A DNA stretch of 64,000 bases from Paracoccus saliphilus (GTDB taxonomy: Bacteria > Pseudomonadota > Alphaproteobacteria > Rhodobacterales > Rhodobacteraceae), in contig NZ_CP067140.1 in NCBI RefSeq assembly GCF_028553805.1, positions 434,001-498,000 on the forward strand, read 5' to 3'. Shown here piece after piece: positions 34,783 through 42,859 of the stretch; the stretch's first letter is position 1; each line of letters opens with the position of its first letter. A program made the translations under genes and the position numbers. The notes under the pieces are model-generated. The model saw nothing but the letters and a program-made list of their open reading frames with translations. It was not told the origin of the DNA and ran no database searches.

Positions 34783-35909
34783 TCCTGGCCAATGCTGAAC
34801 TGATCCTGCCCGACCGCGTCATGCGCGGGGCAATCCATGTCGAGAACGGGATCATCGCCGGTATAACCGAGGGTGGCGCGGTCTCCGTGGGTGCGGCGGA
34901 TTGCGAGGGCGCGCATATCGCGCCGGGGCTGGTCGAGTTGCATACCGATAATCTCGAGCGCCATATCCAGCCGCGCCCCGGTGTTTTCTGGCCGCATTCC
35001 GCGGCGATCTTCGCGCATGACGGCGAGTTGGCCTCTGCCGGGATCACCACGGTGCTGGATGCCGTCCGCGTGGGGTCGATCCCACAGGACGGTGCGGGCT
35101 ACACGAAATATGCCCGCCCCCTGGTCAGCGAGATCAACGCGCTCAGCGCTGCAGGCCGCACGCGGATCAGCCATTGGATTCATCTGCGGTCCGAGGTTTG
35201 CAGCGAAACCCTGCTGGATGAACTGGCCGAGTTCGGCCCCGATGACCGGGTGCGGCTGGTCAGCCTGATGGATCATACGCCCGGCCAGCGGCAATTCCGT
35301 GATCTGACGAAACTGGCACAATATGTGCAGGGCAAGAAGGGGCTCAGCGATGCGGAATTTGCCGAGCATGTCGCGCGGCTGCGGGCCCTTCGTGACAGAT
35401 ATGGCGAGGCGCATGAGGCCGGTGCCGTTGCGGCGGCGGCAAGGATAGGCGCTACGCTCGCCAGCCATGACGATACGACGGCTGAACAGGTCGCGGCCAG
35501 CGCTGGCTATGGCATCCAGCTGGCCGAATTCCCGACGACCGAAGAGGCCGCCCGTGCCTGCCGTGATCATGGGATTGCCGTGATGATGGGCGGGCCGAAC
35601 CTGATCCGTGGCGGCTCGCATTCCGGCAATGTCGCGGCAGAGGATTTGGCGGGCATTGGCCTGCTGGATATCCTGTCCTCGGATTATATCCCCTCCAGCC
35701 TGCTGCTGGGTGCCTGCCATCTGGCGCGTTTCTGGCAGGATTTGCCGCGCGCCTTCGCGACCGTCACCGATGCTCCGGCGCGGGCGACCGGGCTGACCGA
35801 CCGGGGCAGGATCGAGCCGGGCCTGCGCGCCGACCTGATCCGGCTGACCGACCTGGACCGGACCGCACGGTTGACCGGCGTTTGGGTCAAGGGGGTGCAG
35901 CTCGGCTGA
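34779..35909 (+). CDS. phnM: Alpha-D-ribose 1-methylphosphonate 5-triphosphate diphosphatase
   Basis: Amidohydrolase-fold enzyme of 376 aa that removes diphosphate from the ribose-phosphonate triphosphate before C-P cleavage. The metal-binding start is APGLVELHTDNLERHIQPRPGV (about 47-68). LASHDDTTAEQV and GGPNLIRGGSHSGNVAA follow, then ILSSDYIPSSLL, all PhnM motifs. It is the last gene of the phnG-M operon and ends 12 nt from the convergent LysR gene. The pathway's cyclic-phosphate esterase PhnP is not in the window. Confidence 0.95.
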   Translation: MILANAELILPDRVMRGAIHVENGIIAGITEGGAVSVGAADCEGAHIAPGLVELHTDNLERHIQPRPGVFWPHSAAIFAHDGELASAGITTVLDAVRVGSIPQDGAGYTKYARPLVSEINALSAAGRTRISHWIHLRSEVCSETLLDELAEFGPDDRVRLVSLMDHTPGQRQFRDLTKLAQYVQGKKGLSDAEFAEHVARLRALRDRYGEAHEAGAVAAAARIGATLASHDDTTAEQVAASAGYGIQLAEFPTTEEAARACRDHGIAVMMGGPNLIRGGSHSGNVAAEDLAGIGLLDILSSDYIPSSLLLGACHLARFWQDLPRAFATVTDAPARATGLTDRGRIEPGLRADLIRLTDLDRTARLTGVWVKGVQLG

Positions 35910-35921
35910 TCGCGCTGCGGA

Positions 35922-36833
35922 TCACCGCGCCTGTGGAAAATCGTTCCAGTTTTCGGATGTGATCCAGTCACAGAAGCTTGCGACGATGCCGATCCTGCGA
36001 TGGGCGCGAGGCAGGATCAGGTAAAAACCCGGGATATCCGTCGCGTCCATATCGATCAGCGCGTTCGTGCCAAGCGGAGCGACCAGCGTTCCGGCCTTCA
36101 GATCCTCTTCCGCATCGATGCGGGAAATCAATCCGACCCCGATTCCCGAGATCGTGCCGCGACGCATTGTGGCTGCGTCCTGAAACTGGATTTCGCTTGC
36201 GGCATCATGCGGCTCCAACCCCAGATGCCTTAGCACCCGTGCCCATAGATCCTGTGCAAGGATCGGATGCAGCAGCCTGTGACGGGTCAGATCCTCCGGT
36301 GTCCTGATATGCTTGGCCAGTTCGGGTGCACAGCAAATGATCTTGGGATCTGAAATCAGCAATGCGGTTTCGAAATCCGTCCACTGACCGAAGCCCCATT
36401 GGATTGCCACATCCACCTCGTCGCTCGTGAAATCGGGTAGCTCGATCATGGTTGTCAGCCGAAGATCGGCGCCCGAATGCCTGTCGCGGAAACGCTCCAG
36501 CCGTTCGACCAGATAGCGGGTCGCGAAATAGGGACTGACATTGATATTGATGCGATGGCGATGGGCAGAGTTGGTGACCCGCTGGATGCCTTCGGTGAAT
36601 TCGTCGAACCCGGCCTGCACGAAATGCGACAGCAGGATCGCGCGTTCTGTGGGTTCGACCTTGCGGCCCCTGCGCTCGAACAGGGTAACGTCCAACGTAT
36701 CCTCCAGAAGCCGGATCTGCTGGCTGACCGCTTGCGGGCTCACCAGAAGCTCTGCCGCTGCCGCCCGGAAATTGCCCTTGCGCATCACTGCCCAAAAGGC
36801 GCGCAGCGCGTTTAGCGGTGGCAGGCGAGTCAT
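35922..36833 (-). CDS. LysR family transcriptional regulator
   Basis: Regulator of 303 aa. It opens MTRLPPLNALRAFWAVMRKGNFRAAAAELLVSPQAVSQQIRLLEDTLDVTLFERRGRKVEPTE, a GcvA-type LysR helix-turn-helix, and a substrate domain with FYLILPRAHRR follows. The ATG at 36833 gives this standard N-terminus; the longer frame to 36950 runs back into the oxidoreductase gene. It is the last gene of the minus-strand hyuA-hyuB-SDR-FAD run, 28 nt after the FAD gene, and probably regulates it. Confidence 0.88.
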   Translation of the reverse strand: MTRLPPLNALRAFWAVMRKGNFRAAAAELLVSPQAVSQQIRLLEDTLDVTLFERRGRKVEPTERAILLSHFVQAGFDEFTEGIQRVTNSAHRHRININVSPYFATRYLVERLERFRDRHSGADLRLTTMIELPDFTSDEVDVAIQWGFGQWTDFETALLISDPKIICCAPELAKHIRTPEDLTRHRLLHPILAQDLWARVLRHLGLEPHDAASEIQFQDAATMRRGTISGIGVGLISRIDAEEDLKAGTLVAPLGTNALIDMDATDIPGFYLILPRAHRRIGIVASFCDWITSENWNDFPQAR

Positions 36834-36861
36834 ATCGCGGTCTCGGTCATGGCGGATTCGA

Positions 36862-38067
36862 TCAGATGACGGCCTTTTCAAGGAAGGGACGGTTTTCGAC
36901 GATACGTTCGAAGCCCAACTCGGACAGGTCGAGCGCGCGGAATTCACCATAGGTGATCAGTTCCGACACGCCACGCCCAGTGGCCGGGGCCTGCTGCAGC
37001 CCGTGGCCCGAGAACCCGTTGGCAAAGATGAAATTGGACATTTCGGGATGCGGCCCTACCACCATGTTATGGTCGAGGGTATTGAAGGCGTAATGACCTG
37101 CCCATTGGTTGACGACCTTGATCGCCTCGAAGGATTCGGAGCGTGCGGCGAGTGCGGGCCAGATCATCTCTTCGAACAGGTCGTATTGCGGCTCGAAATC
37201 GTCCCAATCGACCGCCACATCATCGCGCGGAGGGCAACCGGTCAGAAAGAACCTGCCCTCGGGACGACAATAGGTGCCCGAGATATCGATCATCAGTGGC
37301 AGACGCCCGTCGTTGACCCGGGCACTGCCCTCGGGTGAGCGGGCGCAGTCGAAAACGAAGGAGGTGCGCTTGCGTGGTTCGACCGGTATGTCCAGCCCGG
37401 CCATTCGCGCCGTCAGTGCCGCCCGCGGGCCCGAGGCGTTGACGATCCAGCCCGCATCGATCTTGCGCCCCGACTTCAGCGTGACCGAATTGGCCCTGCC
37501 AGCGTCCGAGGCGATGGCCACCACCTCATCAGTCGCGTATTCCGTACCTTGCACGCGCGCCTTGGCCTTGAAGCCCTGCATCAGCCCGGTGTTGTTGAAC
37601 CAACCCTCACCCGACCGCCCGTAAGAGGCCAGCAGGATATCGTCCACGCGCAGATGCGGGAAGGCATGGGCCAGTTCATCTGGTGTCCACAAAACGACAT
37701 CCGCACCGCAGGTCCGCTGAACCTCGTGGTTCTCGCGCAGGGTCCGGGCACCTTCGGGGGTGCTGGCCAGAAACAGATATCCGCCGGGATGGAAATTCAG
37801 ATCGGGCCGATCGTCCCCGACCGCCATCATCTCGGCGAAACTGCGGATCACTTCCGAGCCGTACTGGCTGATCCTGACATTGATCGGGTTCGAGAATTGC
37901 GTGCGGATCGAGGAAGAGGACAAGGATGTCGAGGCGGTCGCATAGGTGGGGTCGCGCTCGACGACCAACACCGAACCGGTGAAATCCGGATTTGCAGTCA
38001 GGTAGTAAGCGACGGCCGAGCCGATAACGGCCCCGCCGACAATGACCACGTCATAGCTGTCCTGCAT
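36862..38067 (-). CDS. FAD-dependent oxidoreductase, DAO (D-amino acid oxidase/sarcosine oxidase) family
   Basis: Flavoprotein of 401 aa. The Rossmann motif VVIVGGAVIGSAVAYYLTANP lies at about 7-27, followed by ASTSLSSSSIRTQFSNPINVRISQYG. The C-terminal FAD contact NFIFANGFSGHGLQQAPATGRGVSELITYG is close to that of DAO/FOXRED1-type enzymes, which oxidise secondary or N-methyl amines. The ATG overlaps the preceding SDR stop by 1 nt. The substrate is unknown; the hydantoinase genes upstream suggest an N-substituted amino acid (inference). Confidence 0.88.
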   Translation of the reverse strand: MQDSYDVVIVGGAVIGSAVAYYLTANPDFTGSVLVVERDPTYATASTSLSSSSIRTQFSNPINVRISQYGSEVIRSFAEMMAVGDDRPDLNFHPGGYLFLASTPEGARTLRENHEVQRTCGADVVLWTPDELAHAFPHLRVDDILLASYGRSGEGWFNNTGLMQGFKAKARVQGTEYATDEVVAIASDAGRANSVTLKSGRKIDAGWIVNASGPRAALTARMAGLDIPVEPRKRTSFVFDCARSPEGSARVNDGRLPLMIDISGTYCRPEGRFFLTGCPPRDDVAVDWDDFEPQYDLFEEMIWPALAARSESFEAIKVVNQWAGHYAFNTLDHNMVVGPHPEMSNFIFANGFSGHGLQQAPATGRGVSELITYGEFRALDLSELGFERIVENRPFLEKAVI

Positions 38068-38882
38068 CAGGACCCCTCGTCATCGGGATGACCCAGCTCC
38101 ACGAACCAACCGCCCAAGTGCCGGGTCGTTGCCGCCTTGGGGTCGAGCGGTTCGGTCTTTTCTTCGACCTGCGCGCGGTAGGGGTCGGCGCTGTCCTGCG
38201 GGACATAGCCCAGATGCCCGGCCTTTGAATTGTCGACCGGCTTTTCGCGGTTGTCGGACAGGCCGAAGCTGATGCTGTGACCGACATGTGAGGCGGTCAG
38301 GCTGGCACTGACAAGCCGCACGCAATCGTCGTAGCTGAGCCACGACCACAGCATCCGGCGGTCGGCAGGCTCGGGGAAGGATGAGAAGATGCGCAGGCAA
38401 GCGGTTTCGATGCCGTATTTGTCCCAGTAAAGGCTGCTCAGCGCCTCGACGAAGCATTTCGACACGCCGTACAGGCTGTCAGGGCGCACCGGCGCTTCGG
38501 TATCGATATGCGATTCCAGCTTGTGATAGCCGATGGCGTGGACCGACGACGCATAGACCACGCGCTTGACGCCATGTTTCCGCGCGCCCTCATAAATGTG
38601 ATAGCTGCCGCGGATGGTGGAATCGAGCACGTCGTTCCAAACCCGCTCGCGCGAGGCGCCGCCGAAATGGACGATGGCATCGACATCGCGTGTGGCCTCG
38701 ATGGTGGCGGCTTCATCGGACAGGTCGAAGACCAGTCCTTCCTCGTGATCCTGCAGATCGTTGATCGGGGTCCGGTCGGCCAGCCGGATGTGATTGGCCA
38801 GCGGTGCCAGTCCCTTGCGCAGCTTACTGCCAAGATCGCCAGCCGCGCCGGTGATCAGGATGCGGTTAAAGGGTTTCGCCAT
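38067..38882 (-). CDS. NAD-dependent epimerase/dehydratase-type SDR, uronate dehydrogenase-like
   Basis: Extended SDR of 271 aa. It has the NAD motif ILITGAAGDLGSKLRKGLAP (GxxGxxG), VVYASSVHAIGYH (the catalytic Ser region), DSLYGVSKCFVEAL (YxxxK) and the C-terminal WFVELGHPDDEGS. DSLYGVSKxFxE and SSxHAIGYH are typical of uronate dehydrogenases, but the substrate here may differ. It lies 63 nt after hyuB and overlaps the FAD gene by 1 nt. Confidence 0.85.
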   Translation of the reverse strand: MAKPFNRILITGAAGDLGSKLRKGLAPLANHIRLADRTPINDLQDHEEGLVFDLSDEAATIEATRDVDAIVHFGGASRERVWNDVLDSTIRGSYHIYEGARKHGVKRVVYASSVHAIGYHKLESHIDTEAPVRPDSLYGVSKCFVEALSSLYWDKYGIETACLRIFSSFPEPADRRMLWSWLSYDDCVRLVSASLTASHVGHSISFGLSDNREKPVDNSKAGHLGYVPQDSADPYRAQVEEKTEPLDPKAATTRHLGGWFVELGHPDDEGS

Positions 38883-38945
38883 ATCTGTTGCCTCTTCTGT
38901 TCGAGTTCGATGATCGCCAGCGTAGCAGGACGGGCGATCCGGGTC

Positions 38946-40565
38946 TCATTTCGGTGCTTTGGTCACATAGCCCTTGCGGATATCCTCTGCCACGGCATCC
39001 GGGCTACGCTCGGCAGGATCGCCGAAGCCGCCGCCGCCGGGAAGATCCAACACAAGTCGCTGACCTGCGGGGACGTGCTGCCAGCCCTTGGGGCGAAGCT
39101 TGGCGCCATCGTCCAGCGCCACCTCTCCGGACGCGCCGGGTTCTCCGCCATCACGCCCTCGGGGCGGGGCACTGACACGGTCGAACATCGCCGAGAAATC
39201 GAATTCGTGACCTTCCTCGGGCGCTATCTCGATCACCTGGCCCAGGCCGCCGCGATATTTGCCCGCGCCGCCGGAATCAGGCCGTAATTCCTTGCGCCAG
39301 ATGACGATGGGGCCGGTATGCTCGGTCGCCTCTATCGGCATGGTCATGACGCCGGAAGGAAAAGCGGTCGCGGACAGCCCGTCCAGCGTTGGGCGCGCGC
39401 CCATTCCGCCCGAGTTGAACAGCAGCACCTCGGCCCGCCGCCCCTCGGTTCCTTCTACGGGACGCGCCGATATATGGATGTTCCACAATGCACCCGCCCC
39501 TTCGGCTTGTATCTTGCCTGGCAAAGCCTTGGCCAGCGCGCCCAGAACCACGTCGGGGACCATATGGCCGATGACGTGACGCAACGAGACCGGCGCGGGG
39601 CGCTGCGCATTCAGGATGTTGACCGGCGACGAGATCGAGAACGCCGCCAGCGAGGCCGAGTTGTTCGGGATATCGGGCGCCACGACGCATTTGATCGCAT
39701 AGCAAGCATAGGCCTTGGTATAGATCAGCGGCACATTGATGCCCCACCGGCTGATCCCGGAACTGCCGCTGAAATCGACATGCACGTTGTCGTCGCCGAT
39801 CGTGACCTGGGCTGCCAGGTTGATCGGGTCGTCATAGCCGTCGGTCAGCATCTCGTTTGACCAGCTTCCCTTGGGCAGCGCCGCGATCCGCTCCATCATG
39901 GCGCTATGGGTGCGCGAAAAGATGAACTCTCCCAAGTCGCCAAGATTGGCCAGTCCCACCTCGTCCAGCATCCGGGTTAGGCGCTGATGGCCGACATCGT
40001 TGCAGGCCGCGAGCGAATAGAAATCGCCGATAACCTGGTTGGGTTCGCGCACATTGCTCCGCAGGATGCGCAGCAGATCGGCATTCACCTCGCCACGTTC
40101 AGCGAATTTCATGATCGGAAGCTGGATACCTTCCTCGTAAACCGATTTGCCATCGGCCCCGAAACCGCGCCCGCCAACATCGACGACATGGGCGGTGCAG
40201 GCGAAGAAGCCGATCAGCACACCGTCCCGGAACGACGGAGACACCATGGTGACGTCGTGCAAATGGCCTGTGCCCAACCATGGATCGTTGGTGACATAGG
40301 TATCGCCCGGATACATCTGATCGCGCGGGATTTCATGTATAAAGTTCAGCACCGCCTCGGCCATGGTATTCACGTGGCCGGGAGTCCCCGTCACTGCCTG
40401 CGCCAGCATCCGGCCCCGCGCGTCGAACACCCCCGCCGACAGGTCCCCTGCCTCGCGCACCGAGGTCGAAAAGGCGGTGCGGATCAGTGTCAGCGCCTGC
40501 TCTTCGACAACCGAGATCAGCCGGTTCCACATCACCTGCATGCGAATTTCATCGATCTGGTTCAT
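38946..40565 (-). CDS. hyuB: Hydantoinase B/oxoprolinase family protein
   Basis: Beta subunit of an ATP-dependent hydantoinase/oxoprolinase/acetone-carboxylase-type enzyme, 539 aa. Signature segments: AGDLSAGVFDARGRMLAQA, HVNTMAEAVLNFIHE, DTYVTNDPWLGTGHLHDVTMVSP, and the C-terminal LVLDLPGGGGFGDPAERSPDAVAEDI. It overlaps hyuA by 4 nt (ATGA), as alpha and beta subunits often do. The physiological substrate is not determined. Confidence 0.93.
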   Translation of the reverse strand: MNQIDEIRMQVMWNRLISVVEEQALTLIRTAFSTSVREAGDLSAGVFDARGRMLAQAVTGTPGHVNTMAEAVLNFIHEIPRDQMYPGDTYVTNDPWLGTGHLHDVTMVSPSFRDGVLIGFFACTAHVVDVGGRGFGADGKSVYEEGIQLPIMKFAERGEVNADLLRILRSNVREPNQVIGDFYSLAACNDVGHQRLTRMLDEVGLANLGDLGEFIFSRTHSAMMERIAALPKGSWSNEMLTDGYDDPINLAAQVTIGDDNVHVDFSGSSGISRWGINVPLIYTKAYACYAIKCVVAPDIPNNSASLAAFSISSPVNILNAQRPAPVSLRHVIGHMVPDVVLGALAKALPGKIQAEGAGALWNIHISARPVEGTEGRRAEVLLFNSGGMGARPTLDGLSATAFPSGVMTMPIEATEHTGPIVIWRKELRPDSGGAGKYRGGLGQVIEIAPEEGHEFDFSAMFDRVSAPPRGRDGGEPGASGEVALDDGAKLRPKGWQHVPAGQRLVLDLPGGGGFGDPAERSPDAVAEDIRKGYVTKAPK

Positions 40566-42646
40566 GCCGCGCCTCCTTTCCGAACAAGAAGAATGGTGCC
40601 ATCGGCCTGAATGACGGCATCGAACAGCGACGTGACAACGGTCGAGGTTTCGCTTTCGACAATGACTGCGGGACCCGCGATCCGGTCACCTGCTGTCAGG
40701 CTGTCACGTTCGAAGATGGCACTTTCCGTCGATGCGCCGATATCGGGGTCGAAAATCTCGCGGCTGGCGGACGCTGCAACGGGTCTGCCATCCTCGGTCA
40801 AACTCTCTTTTGTGCTTTCGGGTCGGCTGTCCTGCGCCTTGACCGAAAAAGTCACGAACTCGATCTCGGGGCCATCGACGGCGCGGCCGAAGAATTGGGC
40901 GTAGCGTTCGCGGAAGGCCGCCTCGATCATGTCACTGTCATCTGTCTTGAATTGCCGGTCGGGCAGGGGCACCGGGATTTCCCATCCCTGCCCGGCATAG
41001 CGCATGAAGGCCACGATCTCGCGATTGATCTGCCCGGAGCCACCCGCGCGGACAAAACTCTCGGCGCTGTCCTTCAATCCGTCGAGCATCGCGTTCAGCG
41101 CGCTCGCATCGAAGCGCGACAGTGCCATGACCTGCGATCCGACCGCCTCGTATCCAAAGGGTGCCTTGAGGAATCCGATAGCAGAGCCAACGCCGGCACC
41201 ATTCGGGATCAGGCAGCGGTCGATGCTCAGCTTTTCGCACAGCCTTGCGGCGTGCAATGGCGCGGCACCGCCAAAGGCGATCATCGTGTTATCCGAGATG
41301 TTCCTGCCGTTCTCGACCGCATGAACGCGGGCGGCGTTGGCCATGTTCTCGTCCACAACCTCGCAGATGCCGAAAGCAGCTGCCATGGGCTCCAGTCCCA
41401 ACCTGTCTCCGACATTGGCAGAGATGGCCTTGCGGGCACTGTCGCCCGACAGCTTGATTTTGCCGCCGGCGAAGTTGTCGGCGTCGATCTTGCCCAGCAC
41501 CAGGTCGGCATCGGTGATTGCGGGCTTTGTTCCGCCGCGCTGGTAACAGGCGGGCCCGGGTTCCGAACCTGCCGATTCCGGGCCGGTCTGGATGCGTCCC
41601 ATGTCATCGACCCAGGCAATGGAGCCGCCGCCCGCCCCGATCTCGATCATCTCGATGACCGGGATCGAGATCGGCATTCCCGAGCCCTTGCAGAAGCGGT
41701 AGGTCCGCGCGACCTCGAAGGTCCGGGCGGTTTGCGGCTGGTAATCCTGGATAAGGCAGATCTTCGCGGTCGTGCCGCCCATGTCATAGCTGACGACGCG
41801 ATCCAGCGAAAAGCGCCGGGCGATATCGGCGGCAAAGATCGCCCCGCCCGCCGGTCCGGATTCGACAAGTCTTACCGGGAATTCCACCGCCGTCTCGACC
41901 GTGATCAGCCCGCCACCCGAATGGATCATGAAAACCGGGCAGACCGCGCCCATCTCTTTCAGCCGGTCCTGCAAGCGCGACAGGTAGCTGGCCATCTGTG
42001 GACGGACATAGGCATTGGCGCAGACGGTGTTGAAACGCTCGAACTCGCGCATCTGCGGTGAGACCTCAGAGGAAATCGAGATCGGCAGGTCCAGCTTGCG
42101 CTGCAGGATCTTTCGCGCCCGCTGCTCATGAGCGCCATTCGCGTAGGAATGGATGAAGCCGATGGCGACGGCACCGAAATCCTGCTCGGCGATCCGCTCG
42201 GCCAGTTCTGCCAGCGCGGCTTCGTCGAGCGGCTGCAACTCCTTGCCCTGGGCATTGATCCGGCCCTTGACCGGAAAACGATCCTCGCGCGGGATCAGCG
42301 GCTTTGGCAGGACAAGGTTCAGGTCATATTGCTCGAAACGGTTCTCGGTGCGCATCTCGATCACGTCGCGGAACCCTTCGGTCGTAATCAGCGCGGTGCG
42401 GGCGCCCTGCCGTTGGATCAGCGCATTGGTGGCCAGAGTCGTGCCGTGGATGACAAGATCAATCTGCGACGGCGAGATGCCCGCGTCCTGCGTGACAATC
42501 GCGATGCCGTCCAGAATCGCCTGCTCGGGGGCAGTGTAATTGGTCAGCACCTTGGCCGAATAGACCGTGCCGTGCAGATCCAGCACGATGTCGGTGAAAG
42601 TGCCGCCGATATCGGCGCCGAGTCGGATGTCTTGACCGGACCTCAT
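40562..42646 (-). CDS. hyuA: Hydantoinase A/oxoprolinase family protein
   Basis: Alpha subunit of the ATP-dependent amidohydrolase/carboxylase, 694 aa, the usual size. Actin-like ATPase motifs: IRLGADIGGTFTDIVLDL near the N-terminus, HGTTLATNALIQRQGARTALITTEGFRDVIEM (about 65-96), SYDMGGTTAKICLI, and NTMIAFGGAAPLHAARLCEKL. The start at 42646 follows AAAGGAGA; the frame extends further upstream, but without family similarity. It begins the minus-strand operon that continues to the LysR gene. Confidence 0.94.
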   Translation of the reverse strand: MRSGQDIRLGADIGGTFTDIVLDLHGTVYSAKVLTNYTAPEQAILDGIAIVTQDAGISPSQIDLVIHGTTLATNALIQRQGARTALITTEGFRDVIEMRTENRFEQYDLNLVLPKPLIPREDRFPVKGRINAQGKELQPLDEAALAELAERIAEQDFGAVAIGFIHSYANGAHEQRARKILQRKLDLPISISSEVSPQMREFERFNTVCANAYVRPQMASYLSRLQDRLKEMGAVCPVFMIHSGGGLITVETAVEFPVRLVESGPAGGAIFAADIARRFSLDRVVSYDMGGTTAKICLIQDYQPQTARTFEVARTYRFCKGSGMPISIPVIEMIEIGAGGGSIAWVDDMGRIQTGPESAGSEPGPACYQRGGTKPAITDADLVLGKIDADNFAGGKIKLSGDSARKAISANVGDRLGLEPMAAAFGICEVVDENMANAARVHAVENGRNISDNTMIAFGGAAPLHAARLCEKLSIDRCLIPNGAGVGSAIGFLKAPFGYEAVGSQVMALSRFDASALNAMLDGLKDSAESFVRAGGSGQINREIVAFMRYAGQGWEIPVPLPDRQFKTDDSDMIEAAFRERYAQFFGRAVDGPEIEFVTFSVKAQDSRPESTKESLTEDGRPVAASASREIFDPDIGASTESAIFERDSLTAGDRIAGPAVIVESETSTVVTSLFDAVIQADGTILLVRKGGAA

Positions 42647-42810
42647 ATGCTCTCCTTTACAGCAGATGCCGCGTATCTGACGAATGCCGCTTGCATTCGG
42701 GCAATCCCGCGTTCCGCAAAGATGTAGCCCGGAACCTGCATGCAAAGGAAACAATAAGTCCAACCGGAAAGACAAGATATTCTTGTCAAAGTTTTCAGCC
42801 GAAATAATGG

Positions 42811-42833
42811 AAAGGCCGGGCTGATGCCCGGCC
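42811..42833 (-). terminator. Hairpin terminator of the alkylsulfatase gene
   Basis: A perfect 8-bp stem GGCCGGGC/GCCCGGCC with loop TGAT lies 26 nt past the sulfatase stop; on the minus strand it is followed by TTTCC. The T tract is short, so termination may be partial. It lies about 165 nt upstream of the hyuA start, in the 213-bp gap. Confidence 0.65.
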
Positions 42834-42859
42834 TGATGTTGTTTCGTTCTGTTCAGCCC

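Noticed and set aside
40487..42061. Plus-strand open frame of 524 codons opposite hyuA/hyuB
   Set aside because: It has no recognisable domain and lies against the two strongly supported hydantoinase subunits.
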